Shown here in pieces: positions 1 through 10,626 of a DNA stretch of 64,000 bases (its first letter is position 1; every line of letters begins with the position of its first letter). The translations under genes and the position numbers were made by a program. Below the pieces are notes generated by a model. The model worked only from the letters and a program-made list of their open reading frames with translations. It did no database searches and had not been told where the DNA came from. Source of the DNA: Panax quinquefolius (taxonomy: Eukaryota > Streptophyta > Magnoliopsida > Apiales > Araliaceae); assembly GCA_020205615.1 (NCBI GenBank), contig CM035170.1, positions 35,278,123 through 35,342,122 of the forward strand. The letters are read 5' to 3'.

Positions 1-362
1 AAAATAGAATAATTCCCTACTTAATTTTATTTAAATAGTTAAATAAAACTAAACCAACCATTTAAATATATCTCATCATCAAATCACATATCTTGAAATA
101 TACATCATATAAATCACCCACACATATAAATCTAATAAAATGAAATCACCCAAAAAAATTCATAAAACTAAATTCAGTTTTTTTAACAATTCTTAAATTA
201 CATAAAAAAAATTAGCTAAAAAATAAACTCTCTCATTTAACCGGCCATGTGGCCTCATCACCTCTCACATCTTTTTTTAATGCTTTAATGAATGTCCAAA
301 ATGCCCCTTTTTAATTGATTTTAAAATTGGGACACTTATTTAATCTTTTAGGGCTTTCCTAA
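1..362. other. AT-rich flanking DNA, no gene seen
   Basis: This stretch lies left of the first LTR. It is AT-rich with short poly-A and poly-T runs and no open frame of note. It is the target into which element A1 inserted. The five bases before the LTR (358-362, cctaa) would be the left target duplication, but the right end of A1 is lost, so this cannot be confirmed. A phrase around 296-340 (short T-rich run with a gcccc core) loosely recalls the C-family LTR, too weakly to assign. Confidence 0.6.
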
Positions 363-1000
363 TGTAAGACCCCAACTTTTATAAATAAAGATGAATTTTT
401 CTATAAATATTATTTTTGAATATTATGGAATAAATTTGATATAATGTTATAGTTGTGGGTAATATTTATAAATTTTGCAAAGTATGCAAGTTGTTATAAA
501 ATATTCGTTTGGTCGGGGAATATTCTTTTTTTTAGGGAATATTCGTACAACGGCTCAATCATTGGTGGACCCCACAACAGAATTATTGTCAGATTGAGAA
601 AACGACAAAAATATTTTATAAAAATAACGGTGGAGGTGTTACCGTTAAAACGCATTGAACTACCCGGTGGTAAAGTAAATACGATGTCTGTGTGGTTGCA
701 TAAGAAGTAGCTGCAGTATTGATTATTGATGCTTACGTGAGAAGTCACTCACCTATGCTTAATTATTACTACAATGAATTGTGCATCGTATCTCTTATAT
801 TATTGATTCAATTATTGTCACAAGATCATCTCAGATAATATGTTATAGTATTAAATCAATAATTGAGACGACAAGTTATAAATGATTAATAATTGTTGAA
901 AGATTAAATATGTGTTGATAAAAAAAAAAATGATTTGTGGTAAGTTTGATTATTTTATGGTGGGCTCATATATGTCATCATCTAAGAGTCTTTTAAATCA

Positions 1001-1145
1001 ATAGTAATTACCTTCGTCAATAGTAATTACCCTTGTGAATAGTATTTTCCTTCACAATAGTAATTACCTTCGTCAATAGTAATTACCCTTGTGAATAGTA
1101 TTTACCTTCATCAATAGTATTTACCTTCGTTAATAGTAATTACCT
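1001..1145. repeat. Minisatellite in U3 of A1 LTR
   Basis: Seven or so imperfect copies of a 19-21 base unit built on 'caatagtaattaccttcgt' and 'gaatagtatttacc' sit in tandem about 120-260 bases upstream of the TATA box. Counterparts lie at 25040-25250 and 32590-32795 in the two LTRs of A2 (opposite strand), with different copy numbers. The position in U3 makes it a candidate enhancer-like array; that role is inference. Confidence 0.8.
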
Positions 1146-1265
1146 TTACGGACGTCGAACCACTTGTCGTTTCACATTACAAAGCGCCAAACCACTTTTC
1201 TTTTCACATCATTAGTCGTCAAGCCACTTGCCTTTTCACACTAAGAGTGCTAAGCTAGAAATCTT

Positions 1266-1275
1266 CTATAAATAG
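1266..1275 (+). promoter_or_regulatory. TATA box of A1 LTR promoter
   Basis: CTATAAATAG followed by 'aggctgagggcttca' and then purine-rich 'agagagagaa' (1320-1350). The same decamer appears at the matching place in all A LTRs (24881-24890, 32411-32420 and 48544-48553 on the minus strand; 51135-51144 on the plus strand). This recurrence marks the U3/R boundary. Confidence 0.75.
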
Positions 1276-1447
1276 AGGCTGAGGGCTTCATTATTTTTCA
1301 CGAATTCATTCAAGCTATAGAGAGAGAAATTATAGAGAGAATAAGAGAGAAAGAAGAAGAGTATTTTTACTACTACTACCGCGAAGATTCAATCTCCTAC
1401 CAAATGTAAGGGTGTTATTCTTTCTTATTCATGAAGAGAACTATTGT

Positions 1448-1680
1448 TATTCCATTGCTTATTATTCTGTTGGAATAACTCAGATAATGTGTGGTTTACC
1501 CTATACTTGGTGACATTCTTCTATTATTCCATTGGAATATCCTATCTCATGTGTTTTTACACCGGATCTAGTTCCATCTTTATTATTCTGTTGGAACATC
1601 CTGTCGGTGTGAATTTCACCTGACCTGGTTCCGTTATTATTATTCTGTTGGAATAACCTGTCTATGCGAAGTACCGCATG
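1448..1680. repeat. Tandem ~60-bp repeats downstream of A1 promoter
   Basis: Four degenerate units each contain 'ttattattctgttggaa' (or 'ccattggaa'), then a 'cctgtc/cctatc' step and a 'tgtg..tttaccc' step. Homologous arrays occur in A2 at 24295-24690 and 31840-32225 on the other strand. They lie in transcribed sequence (R/U5). The short open frames through them on the minus strand are repeat translations, not genes. Confidence 0.75.
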
Positions 1681-2742
1681 CATGGTGATTTCTTTTGTTA
1701 TTCCATTCTTTATTATACCCAGTTGGTTAAAACTTTGACTTCTATACTCCATGAAATTAGTAGAATATCCTTGATATTTGCGTTTCATCCAGTATCTTTT
1801 CATGGAAATATTCTTCTGATCATTCTTGAATTTTTCTCTACAAAACAGTATCATTTTGACAATTTGGACGTTAATAATTCTTGGATAAAATAATTCTTGA
1901 ACTTGTTTTATTGAATTATTATGTCATTGTCATCATCCTCATGTTATATTATGTTATCTTCGGCTTACGTGTATAGATGAACTTAGTATGATTATGACCA
2001 GGGATCATTCGGTATAATCATGGCTTGTTATAAATGATGTGATAAAAGTCCTCAGTGGCCTGTAATGCAGTGATGGACAGTTGTTGGCATGATCATGACC
2101 ATTAATGAATACACAACTATTCTTGGCCCGTAGTGCATGAATAATTATGGTCGTGATACTAAAGAATATCCTTGGCCGTAGTGTAGGGGTGATTCGATGA
2201 TGTGGAATATTTATTAAAGCTGAGTCTCAAACTATAACGATGATGAAAAACTTTTAAAACCTAAAAGATAGTAGACTTTATTTTCTACTTGACTCTTTTA
2301 ATGGATTGCATATTCATACTGCAGCTTAAACCGGGTTGTCTATTGTATTTTATCGGGTTTAACATTGTTGAAGACTATTGATAATTTATTCTCGCATTAT
2401 CTTAGTCATAATATTTCTTACTGGGCTAGTTGAGCTCACCCTTTCTTTCACTGTTCTCTTCAAGAAATGAGAATATAGCTGGGACAAGTCGGGAAAACGA
2501 GTGATGGTCCTGAAGATAGCATTAGTAGTCCTCACTATTCGTGAAATAGTGTGATAATAATTGTAATGAGGACTCCTTTTGAGTTTGTATAATATCTAGT
2601 AGACGATATTTGTATTTAAACTCACGCTTTATGTCAGATTGTACAACGGCAGCTATATGTTAGTAAGTTGTATTTAAATTACATACCATGTAAGTGGCGA
2701 CCCAAGATGGGTGATGTATACCTAATTTTGGGGGCGCCACAA

Positions 2743-2760
2743 TTTAATATCGATGCTTAG
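2743..2760 (+). other. Decayed primer-binding site of A1
   Basis: Two bases after the LTR the sequence reads 'tttaatatcgatgcttagg'. The A2 copy has '(g)ttagtatcgagcttagg' at the same place, close to the initiator-Met primer type TGGTATCAGAGC. A1 therefore has a mutated iMet site. Assignment rests on position and the A2 comparison. Confidence 0.5.
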
Positions 2761-2782
2761 GGATATGATCTCTGGCTAAGAT

Positions 2783-3740
2783 GTGAGAATAGTACTAGGA
2801 GGGGAGAGACGGGGAATACCTTCGCTAGAGAAGTGTAGATTCAATAATGATGGAAAAATGTCACCACATATCAATACCCAGGATAATGTGCATCAAGAAG
2901 GTAATAATCCTCCTATGAACAACAACACCGACCAAATCACGAATGACAGAATGTTTAGGAGATTTCTGCAATTTGTTCAACATCACGAAAGAGAGACTCA
3001 TGTTCAAAATGCAGATGGAAACTCTGTCAACTCTAAGATGGTCACCGCTAAGCAGTTCAAGGACCTGGGACCACCAGAGTTTTTGGGAGAGCCAAAACCA
3101 CTTAAGGCGGAGACGTGGATAAAGCAGATTACCAAGATATTTGATGTCTTGGGATGCTCCGAGGAGCAAAAGGTTCCCTTTGCCACCTTTATGTTGTGAG
3201 GAGAGGTAGATTCTGGTGGGAACCTATAAAGCATACTTAACCTCCGCACTAAAGATTTCTTGGGAGAAGTTACAAGAACTATTCAATGACAAGTACTTTC
3301 CCGAAAGTATTCGTCACATGAAGAAGGTGGAGTTTATCAAGCTGGAGCAAAACAATATGACCGTGTCGCAATACGAAGATAAGTTTGCCGAGTTGTCCCG
3401 GTTTGCATCCCACTTAGTTGATACTGAGGAGAGAATGACGTTGATGTTTCTAAGAGGTTTGAAACCCGAGATACGTCAATACCTAATTTCTCACAAACTT
3501 TGCTTTGTATTCAGATGTTGTGAATAAGGCTCAGTTATTGGAGCACAATAATTAGTCAACCCAACCAAGAGAGAGCTGCCGACAAAATGATAATACTAGT
3601 AGTAGCAGTCATCGAAGCGGTGACAACAAATGTGGAGGGAGTCAACATACCAAAAATGGTAACCACTTCGGTGGTAATCATGGCCAAGATAATAAAAGTG
3701 GAAATTTCAAGAAGTGTAGATTCAATAATGATGGAAAAAT
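2783..3740 (+). pseudogene. A1 Gag (capsid/nucleocapsid), frame-broken
   Basis: This encoded the Gag of a Ty3/Gypsy element, which would form the cytoplasmic particle. The capsid-like stretch is seen at 3037-3195 (phrases GPPEFLGEPKP, AETWIKQI, KVPFATFML), then a stop. It resumes in another frame from 3216 (SWEKLQELFNDKYFPES, FAELSRFASHL, FLRGLKPEI) and breaks again near 3500. An Asn/Ser/Gly-rich linker at 3545-3735 leads to the zinc knuckle. At least two frameshifts and several stops make it non-functional. The 5' end is abnormal: bases 2829-2863 duplicate 3710-3744 exactly and replace the native start region seen in A2. The first Met of the long frame (2783) is therefore not a natural start. 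Confidence 0.8.
2829..2863. repeat. 35-bp direct repeat, upstream copy
   Basis: This block is identical to 3710-3744, about 880 bases downstream. It begins 'agaagtgtagattcaataat'. In A2 the downstream location has the homologous sequence but the upstream location does not, so this copy is the intruder. Confidence 0.9.
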
Positions 3741-5286
3741 GTCAGCACCAACATCAGTCCAAATTGTACGCAGCAGTCCAAAATATGTTTATAATTGCGG
3801 AAGAGAAGGTCACCTAGCTCAATTTTGTCGTGCACTAAAGCCGAGTCCAGCTGGGATGGAGGCACCAAAGGCCATCCCAGAGAAGTCAAAGTCGGTAGTT
3901 CAAGGGAGAGCGTTTGTCGTGACCTCCCAAAAAGCAAGGAATTCAAACGAGGTTATCACGAATAAGCTAATCATAAACTCTAGCGAAGTCTATACCTTAT
4001 TTGATACCGGTTCTACCTATTCTTTTGTTTCTTCTACTTGCGCTCAACGTTTAAATTTAACTCAGGAGAAATTAGACTTTAACTTATCTGTTGAAACTCC
4101 GTTGGGAGAAACTTTTATTACATACACTGTTTATAAGTCTTGTTTGATTCAAATCGGTACTCGCATGTTACCTGTCGATCTTATTTCTTTGAAAATATTT
4201 GCATTTGACGTGATTCTAGGGATTGATTGGTTAACTTCTCATCATGCCAAAATTGATTGTTTTCGTAAAGTTGTTAGCTTTCATTTTCCTAATCAACCTA
4301 TTATGCAAATTCAAGCGACCAAACCACTAAAGTCAATCACTGTCATATCAAGCCATAAAGCTATTCATTTATTGAAAAACAGATGTCAAGCTTTCTTAGC
4401 CCATGTCACAGATTTAAACAAAAATACCTCAGATTTGAATGATATTTCTATTGTTAATAAATTTCTTGATGTATTCCCTGAAGAAATTCCTAGCTTACCC
4501 CCGGAGCGTGAAATTGAATTTTGTATCGACCTTGAACCCGGTATAAAACCCATTTCTAAAACCCCATATCGAATGACTCCTATTGAACTTCAGGAGTTAA
4601 AGACCCAACTGCAGGAATTATTGGACATCGGTTTCATTTGTCCTAGTACGTCTCCCTGGGGTGCTCCTATTCTATTCGTGAAGAAGAAAGATGGGAGTAT
4701 GCGACTTTGTATTGATTATCGGGAGTTGAACAATCTCACCATCAAAAATAGGTACCCGTTGCCTCGCATTGATGACTTGTTTGACCAGTTTCAAGGCGCC
4801 AAATTCTTTTTAAAGATCGATCTTCGTTCTGAATATCATCAGTTAAATATTAAAATCGATGACATCCCAAATACTGCTTTTAGAACTCGGTACGGGCATT
4901 ATGAATTCCTAATCATATCTTTTGGATTGACTAATGCTCTTGCTGCCTTCATGGACATGATGAACCGAGTATTTAAGGAATATTTGGATCATTTTGTGGT
5001 TGTCTTTATTGATGACATTCTCATATATTCCAAAAGCCGTGAAGATCATGAGCAACAGTTGAGGCTGATACTCCAAAAGCTTCGTGAAAACAAGTTATAC
5101 GCCAAGTTAAAGAAATGTGAGTTCTGGCTTGAGGAAGTAGCATTCTTTGGGCATGTGATATCAAATCACGGAATATCTGTTTACCCGGCAAAGATTGAAG
5201 CAATACAAAGCTGGGAGCAACCTAAGTTAGGGACTGAAGTACGTAGCTTTCTGGGCTTAGATTTTCTCGAATCGCTACTCCATTAA
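3739..5286 (+). pseudogene. A1 Pol: zinc knuckle, protease, reverse transcriptase
   Basis: This 515-residue open stretch holds, in order: a zinc knuckle ([13 protein letters not shown], residues ~16-31) whose first Cys is missing; an aspartic protease with active-site LFDTGS (~88) and the ILGIDWL flap region (~158); and a reverse transcriptase with LCIDYRELN (~328), the FGLTNA motif (~395) and catalytic FIDDILIYS (~424). The catalytic Asp pair is intact. The frame runs off after SFLGL because about 30 bases coding the GYYRRF connection are deleted, giving a stop at 5284. Related frames are at 44481-45679 (D) and, reversed, 28020-29330 (A2). Domain order protease-RT-RNase H-integrase is Ty3/Gypsy. 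Confidence 0.9.
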
Positions 5287-5930
5287 CTTAGCTGACTCAA
5301 AAAGATACAAAATTCAGTTGGAGCGAAGAATGTGAGAAGAGTTTTCAAGAACTCAAAAGGAGACTCATTTCAGCACCTGTTCTGACAATACCATCAGGTT
5401 TGGAGGGATTTGTCATCTACAGTGACGCTTTAGGCAGAGGGTTAGGATGTGATCTCATGAAACATGGGAAAGTTATAGCCTATGCCTCACGACAACTCAA
5501 AGAATATGAGATGAATTACCCTACTCATGATCTAGAGTTAACATCTGTCATTTTTGAACATAAAATCTGGCGGCATTACCTGTATGGGGAGAAGGTGGAG
5601 ATCTATATAGATCATAAAAGCCTCAAATATTTCTTCACCCAAAAAGAACTCAACATGCGGCAACGATGTTGGCTCGAGATGGTAAAAGATTATGATCATA
5701 CCATTCAGTACCATCTTGGAAAAACGAACGTGGTAGATGACGCATTGAGTAGAAGATCATATGCGGGTACGAGTGTGATTTTGTCAACGCAAAGGCCCAT
5801 TTTGTATGAATTGCAAAGGATGGAGATAGAGTTAAAGACTCTAGGGACCCACGTGATAATGGAAAATATACTAGTAGAACCGACTTTAATCGATAAAGTT
5901 AAAGCTGCTCAAGCTACATACCTGGAGTAG
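5287..5930 (+). pseudogene. A1 Pol: RT connection and RNase H
   Basis: Reading resumes in a shifted frame with RT connection (phrases [16 protein letters not shown]) and RNase H ([57 protein letters not shown]). The RNase H first Asp (YSD) and the later DH pair are visible. Variation from the consensus (DLM for VLM, HKIWRH for LKIWRH) fits relaxed constraint. The frame ends at a TAG before the integrase zinc domain. Confidence 0.85.
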
Positions 5931-6533
5931 ATGCGTATGAGGAAGAAAGTACAAGAAGGTACTATTCCAGAAGCAAGAATCGATGAAGAAGGAATACTTC
6001 GAGTCAACTCCAGACTTTGTGTTCCTAACGACCCTAATTTAAAGTATAAGATCATGATGGAGGCGCACAACACACCGTTTGCAATCCATCCCAAAAGTAC
6101 CAAGTTGTATCGTGATCATCAATATACATTTTAGTGGAGCAATATGAAAAGAGAGATTGTGGAGTTTATCTCAAGGTGTTTAACTTGTCAACATGTCAAG
6201 GTAGAGAATCAAGTTCCAAAAGGTCCATTGCAACCACTTGAAATACCAGAATGGAAGTGGGAGCACATTACCATGGATTTCTCAAGGTTTCTCAGGGCAT
6301 AGATGCGATTTGGGTCATTATTGATAGATTGACCAAGTCTGCTCATTTCTTACCTATACGAGAAACTTATACACTTGAACGTCTTGCTCATATATACATA
6401 AATGAGATTATAAGACTGCATGGTATGCTAGTATCCATAGTTTCTGATCGAGACCCAAGATTCATTTCACGTTTTTGGGTTAGTTTGCAAAAAGCTATAG
6501 GCACAGATTTACGATTTAGTTCGGAGAGGACTT
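5931..6533 (+). pseudogene. A1 Pol: integrase, 3'-truncated
   Basis: The zinc-binding region survives as HNTPFAIHPKSTKLY, a stop inside QYTF*WSNMKRE, and CLTCQ. The core follows with WEHITMDF (first catalytic Asp), [13 protein letters not shown] and VSDRDPRF (second Asp). Sequence stops near FQTN, before the catalytic Glu. At 6534 the chain turns into an inverted copy of itself, so the 3' half of integrase, the chromodomain and the 3' LTR of A1 are absent. Confidence 0.85.
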
Positions 6534-6534
6534 T

Positions 6535-6958
6535 TCAAACTAACACAAAATCATGAAGTGAATCTTAGGTCTCGATCAGAAACTATGGATACTAGCATAC
6601 CATACAGTCTAACAATATCATTTATGTGAGCAAGACGTTCAAGTGAATAAGTTTCTCGTATAGGCAAGAAATGAGCAGACTTGGTTAATCTATCAACAAT
6701 AACCCAAATTGCATCAATTCCTTGAGAAACCCTAGGAAGACCAGTAACAAAATCAATGGTAATGTGCTCCCACTTTCATTCTGTAATTTCAAGTGGTTGT
6801 AATGGACCTTTTGGCACTTGATGCTCCGCCTTGACACATTGACAAGTTAAACACCTTGAGATAAACTCCGCAATCTCTCTTTTCATATTGCTCCATCAAA
6901 ATGTATGCCGAAGATCATGATACATCTTGGTACTTCCAAGATGGATTGCAAACGGAGT
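6535..6958 (-). pseudogene. Inverted family-A integrase fragment
   Basis: On the minus strand this encodes the same integrase segment as 6080-6530, from the SDRDPRF region through the [11 protein letters not shown] and MDF motifs to the zinc-binding C-L-T-C. It is close to, but not identical with, the plus-strand arm, so it is a second family-A copy rather than an exact fold-back. The arms meet tail to tail at 6533/6535. The left-hand end of the fragment in its own sense is cut by the B-element LTR at 6959. Confidence 0.85.
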
Positions 6959-9900
6959 TGTGATAACCCGGAAATTCGGTTTGTCTAGAATTTAAGTTTA
7001 AAGAATTAGTTATTAATAAAATGAATTTTTATTAATACTATTATGTGCTATGTGTTTATTAATCATTCTATAACCTACGATGATTATAATTCAGGAGGAT
7101 TCTGGCTACGAGCTAGACTGAAGGAGTAAGAATTTTCAAGACAAAATAAAAAAAATTTGGGAACAAAATATTTTTTGGAGAAAATGACGAAATATGCACT
7201 ATTCACCCGATGAAGCCCTAAGGGTTAGGGTTTGAATAACCTAAGCCTTTCCGAGAGTTCAGTAAGTCGAAATGACATTCCGTCAAAAGATTTGACGATA
7301 ATATATCGTGAAAAGTACAGAAATCGGACGAAATAAAAATGACGAAAAGTACTGCTACGTACTTTTCATTCATTTAGCTACGTTAGGGGAAAACGTGAAG
7401 GAAAACGCTTAATGCCGAAAAGTATTTTTTAGTTTTTCAGAAATCCAAAGAATGCGTAAAAGTTAATCGGTAAAAGAAAGACAAAATATCCACAAATATT
7501 TGGATTCCGAGAATCGCAGTTTTTAAAAACTGTCGGACAAAACCTGAAAGACGGAACCACGAAGCTTCCAAGGGAAGCTACGTTTATAGTAAAGAGGTGT
7601 ATTGAGGAGGTGGGAATAGTATGGAGGTATGAATAGTAAGGAGGTTTGAGGGCTGAAATGACTATTTTGCCCCCTAGGCTTGGTTTTCTATAAATAGGAA
7701 GCTCATTTCATTGTTTTGGGATTTTGAAAATCCTACACTTTGAGAGAGAAAGAGAGAGAGTTTGGATGGGAGAAAGAAGAGGAAGAGGAAGAGGAAGAGG
7801 AAAAGCTTGCCCGAGTGCACGCTTTGTCCAACGGAGGAAGATTAAAGAAGAAAGTAATCCGAAACCTAGCTTCTAATAAATTTTCTTTAAGTTTTTATGT
7901 TAAAAACATAGCTTAATAAAGATAAGGGTAGATGGTGTTAGAAATAATTTCATATGGCTGAAATCGTAAAAAAATAAAGAAATAAGAATTAGAAGTTTAT
8001 TTTATAAATTTCTTAAGGAAGTATAAGATTCATAAGGATTTTGAGCGATCCGAATGAATCTTATGAATGAGTAGGTCAAATAAGTAAGGAATGATGTTCT
8101 ATAACATCAAATTCTAAGAAAAAGTGGAATCGTAATCCAAAATATCGATTAAAAAATGAAGAACGAATGAAGAACACAAATAACACGCGAAGAACACGAA
8201 GAACGTTGTTGATGGACAAATTTAAAACCATCATAGGATCATTGTTGTTGATGTACAAGTTTAAAACCATCGTGTATAAGTTAGTTACTCATTGCTTGGT
8301 TAGGAACAATAGAAACGTTCATGTGGAACGGATTAAAACTTAGCTATAACGAAGTTATGGCAAAAAATTTCGTAAAAGACGAACGAGAATTAGAAAGTTA
8401 GTAAATGAACCCGAACGTGTAGGGTTTCATAAGAATGTAAGAGAACTTAGAAAACTTGAGTCATGGACTCAAGGACAAACGAGTTCTGAGTTCGGATGAA
8501 CAAATTACGGACGAACGAGCGAAGAACGTTAAAAGCGTAAAAATGAACGAAGGGTGAAGATCAAGCCAATCGAATGACACATTAGCGGATTCAGAACGAA
8601 GTTCTGTCTGAGGGGTATTGAAGTACGTAAGATAGGGAAGAGAATTGCTTTGGAATGACCTCGTTTTGAGTTATAACGAAGAAGTTATGAGATGGTAAAT
8701 TACGCGTCTCAAACTTGATTCAAGACTTGAGAGAAATTTTCAAGGTTTTTTTTGAGGTTCGGCCAGCCATACCAAAGCAGAGCCTTGAGAGAGACGTCGC
8801 GCAGCCATGAGCTCCACCATAAAATACTAGCGAGTGGAGCGCCATGCCGACTAATAAGATAAAGGAAGATGGTGTAGTGGCGCGCGTTAAGCAGAGCTAG
8901 AGAAAGAAAGAGAGTAAAAAGATGCATGCACGTCGATGCAGAAATGCCCAGTAATGAGATTTGGAGTGCTCAATTACTGAGCGATGTGCAAGAAAGAAAT
9001 ATGAACGTGTAGTTCACCTAATTTAACACTTAATCAAGTGTTTTAAATCTTTAATAAAGGTTGAATGGAAAGATTAAACGAGATTAAAAGATAAAGATCG
9101 TTCTGAGTATACAAAAGACTGTATGACTTAGACGATGATGAATAAATCCTGAGGTATGTCATTTAGTTGCCAGAAAGCCATAAGGAATAAGAAGTTGGCT
9201 TAACGAACGTTAAAGTTGAATAGTTCGAATAAGTTAAGATGAGTTTAGGTTGTAGTACAATCATAACCTTTGATGGTTGACATATGGGAGATGGGCTAAA
9301 CAATTCCTTCAGAGAGCAAAGGTATATACGAAACTGGCAACCGATCTAACTCACTGTTATGGGTAGTGTAGATGAGATGGGAACTTGTTTGTTGGTTGTT
9401 TGTGGGAAACCACTCAGAGTACTATATGGAATACTAGTAGAGACGCGATGTGTGTTGGGTCCTAGAAAAGTTATAAGAAGAAGATAACAATGTAAATCAT
9501 CAAAGATGATGATAGTATGAGTTAAGATATCTCCGTATGTCATGAAGCCGTAAACCGGTAGTAAAGAAAGATAGTCGCGTAAGCTTAGATTACAAGAATG
9601 CAAACCTTAAGAAGTAATGTTAAATAAACCAATGCGTAAAGTCAAGTATATGACTAATTGGTGTATGTGTTATTTCTTTATGTGCTACATAGGAATTAGA
9701 ATGAGCAGTTCAGCGTAAAGTTGTGGCTGTATGTAAGGCAAGTTTCCTAACTTCATTCATATTATATGAATGCTAGTTTCTTAAACTTCTCATATGTTGA
9801 ACTTGAGAAGTCTTGTCTATGTGCATATGTGCGATGTATGTACAAGGTGGTATTATGTATGAGGCCTTGTGCCACAATTTTAATACTTCAGTGTTTCTAT

Positions 9901-10604
9901 GTGATGAACTGTTCTGTGATTGAGCTGTTCAATACAAGTATGTTCTGTTTATACATGAACCGTTCTTATTAAGTATGCGCTAATGATTCTAGCCAGATAG
10001 AATGTGTATGAAAAAGGTAGAAGAATGAAAGTATTTCAAAGTGCATGTGAATGATGTTTTAAGATGATAGGAATCGAGACTATTCCTATTATTGAAGTTG
10101 CTTCATAACCTTTGTTCGGTTATCGAAGTTCTGTAGAATGTTTAAACTCTTGAAGTTATTTGATCAACTGTTATGACTTGCTGGGTAATTGAATGCTCAC
10201 ACTTGCTTTAAATGAAAAACATTTTCAGTGTACGACGTTAGAAAGAACTTAAGGATCCCGTAAAGATCAAGCTGATCGGTATCCAGACGAAGTGCCATTC
10301 AGTATGTGAATGTGCGTGAAGGGCAAGCTATGACTTGTAATGTAGAATAGTTTAATTCAACTATAGGTTAGTTTAATGAACTGATATGTATCCTTGGTGG
10401 GGGATAAAAGTCACTCTTGTACGATGTAAAGAATAATGTAATTATCATTATTTGTAATGAAAGTGGATATAAGGTTTCAAGAACCTGGGATTTGAGAATA
10501 TATGTTGTTATATTTAACTATATAATGACATATGTTTGTTAAGAAGTGGGACCATGACGCACGGAATCCGGGTGTGAGAATAGACCGGATTTTGGGGTGT
10601 TACA
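6959..10604 (+). repeat. Element B 5' LTR
   Basis: Starts TGTGATAACC and ends GGGGTGTTACA, length about 3.65 kb. TATA box CTATAAATAG at 7688-7697, followed by a (GAGGAA)n purine run at 7778-7800. Other marks: a 'gaagaacac' repeat at 8155-8205, two ~42-base copies of 'gttgttgatggacaa...taaaaccatc' at 8208-8275, and a variable GC-richer patch at 8755-8935 that differs strongly from LTR2. The start bases TG are shared with the inverted A fragment, so the exact left end could shift by a few bases. Confidence 0.85.
7688..7697 (+). promoter_or_regulatory. TATA box of B 5' LTR
   Basis: CTATAAATAG, with 'gaagctcatttcattg' after it. The identical block is at 13112-13121 in the 3' LTR. This decamer also marks family A promoters. 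Confidence 0.7.
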
Positions 10605-10607
10605 GGT

Positions 10608-10626
10608 TGGTATCAAAGCTGATAGG
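10608..10626 (+). other. Primer-binding site of element B
   Basis: TGGTATCAAAGCTGATAGG begins three bases after the LTR end. It matches the plant initiator-Met tRNA primer type (TGGTATCAGAGC) with one mismatch in the first twelve bases. Confidence 0.8.

Larger units (their letters stand above)
363..2741 (+). repeat. Family A 5' LTR (copy A1)
   Basis: The LTR starts TGTAAGACCCC and ends GGGGGCGCCACA, so it has TG...CA ends and is about 2.4 kb. The same sequence recurs at 23211-25913 (-), 30733-33468 (-), 47061-49863 (-) and 49950-52407 (+), which fixes both ends. Going 5' to 3' it holds a U3 with an 'AATAGTAATTACCTTCGTC' minisatellite near 1.0-1.14 kb, a TATA box at 1266, a block of degenerate repeats at 1448-1680, a second block carrying 'TTGGCC(C)GTAGTGCA' phrases near 2050-2190, and a U5 end. 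A gag-pol follows directly, so this is a 5' LTR. Confidence 0.9.

Noticed and set aside
1001..1145. CRISPR-like repeat-spacer array
   Set aside because: Eukaryotic LTR minisatellite, no unique spacers of constant length, no cas genes.
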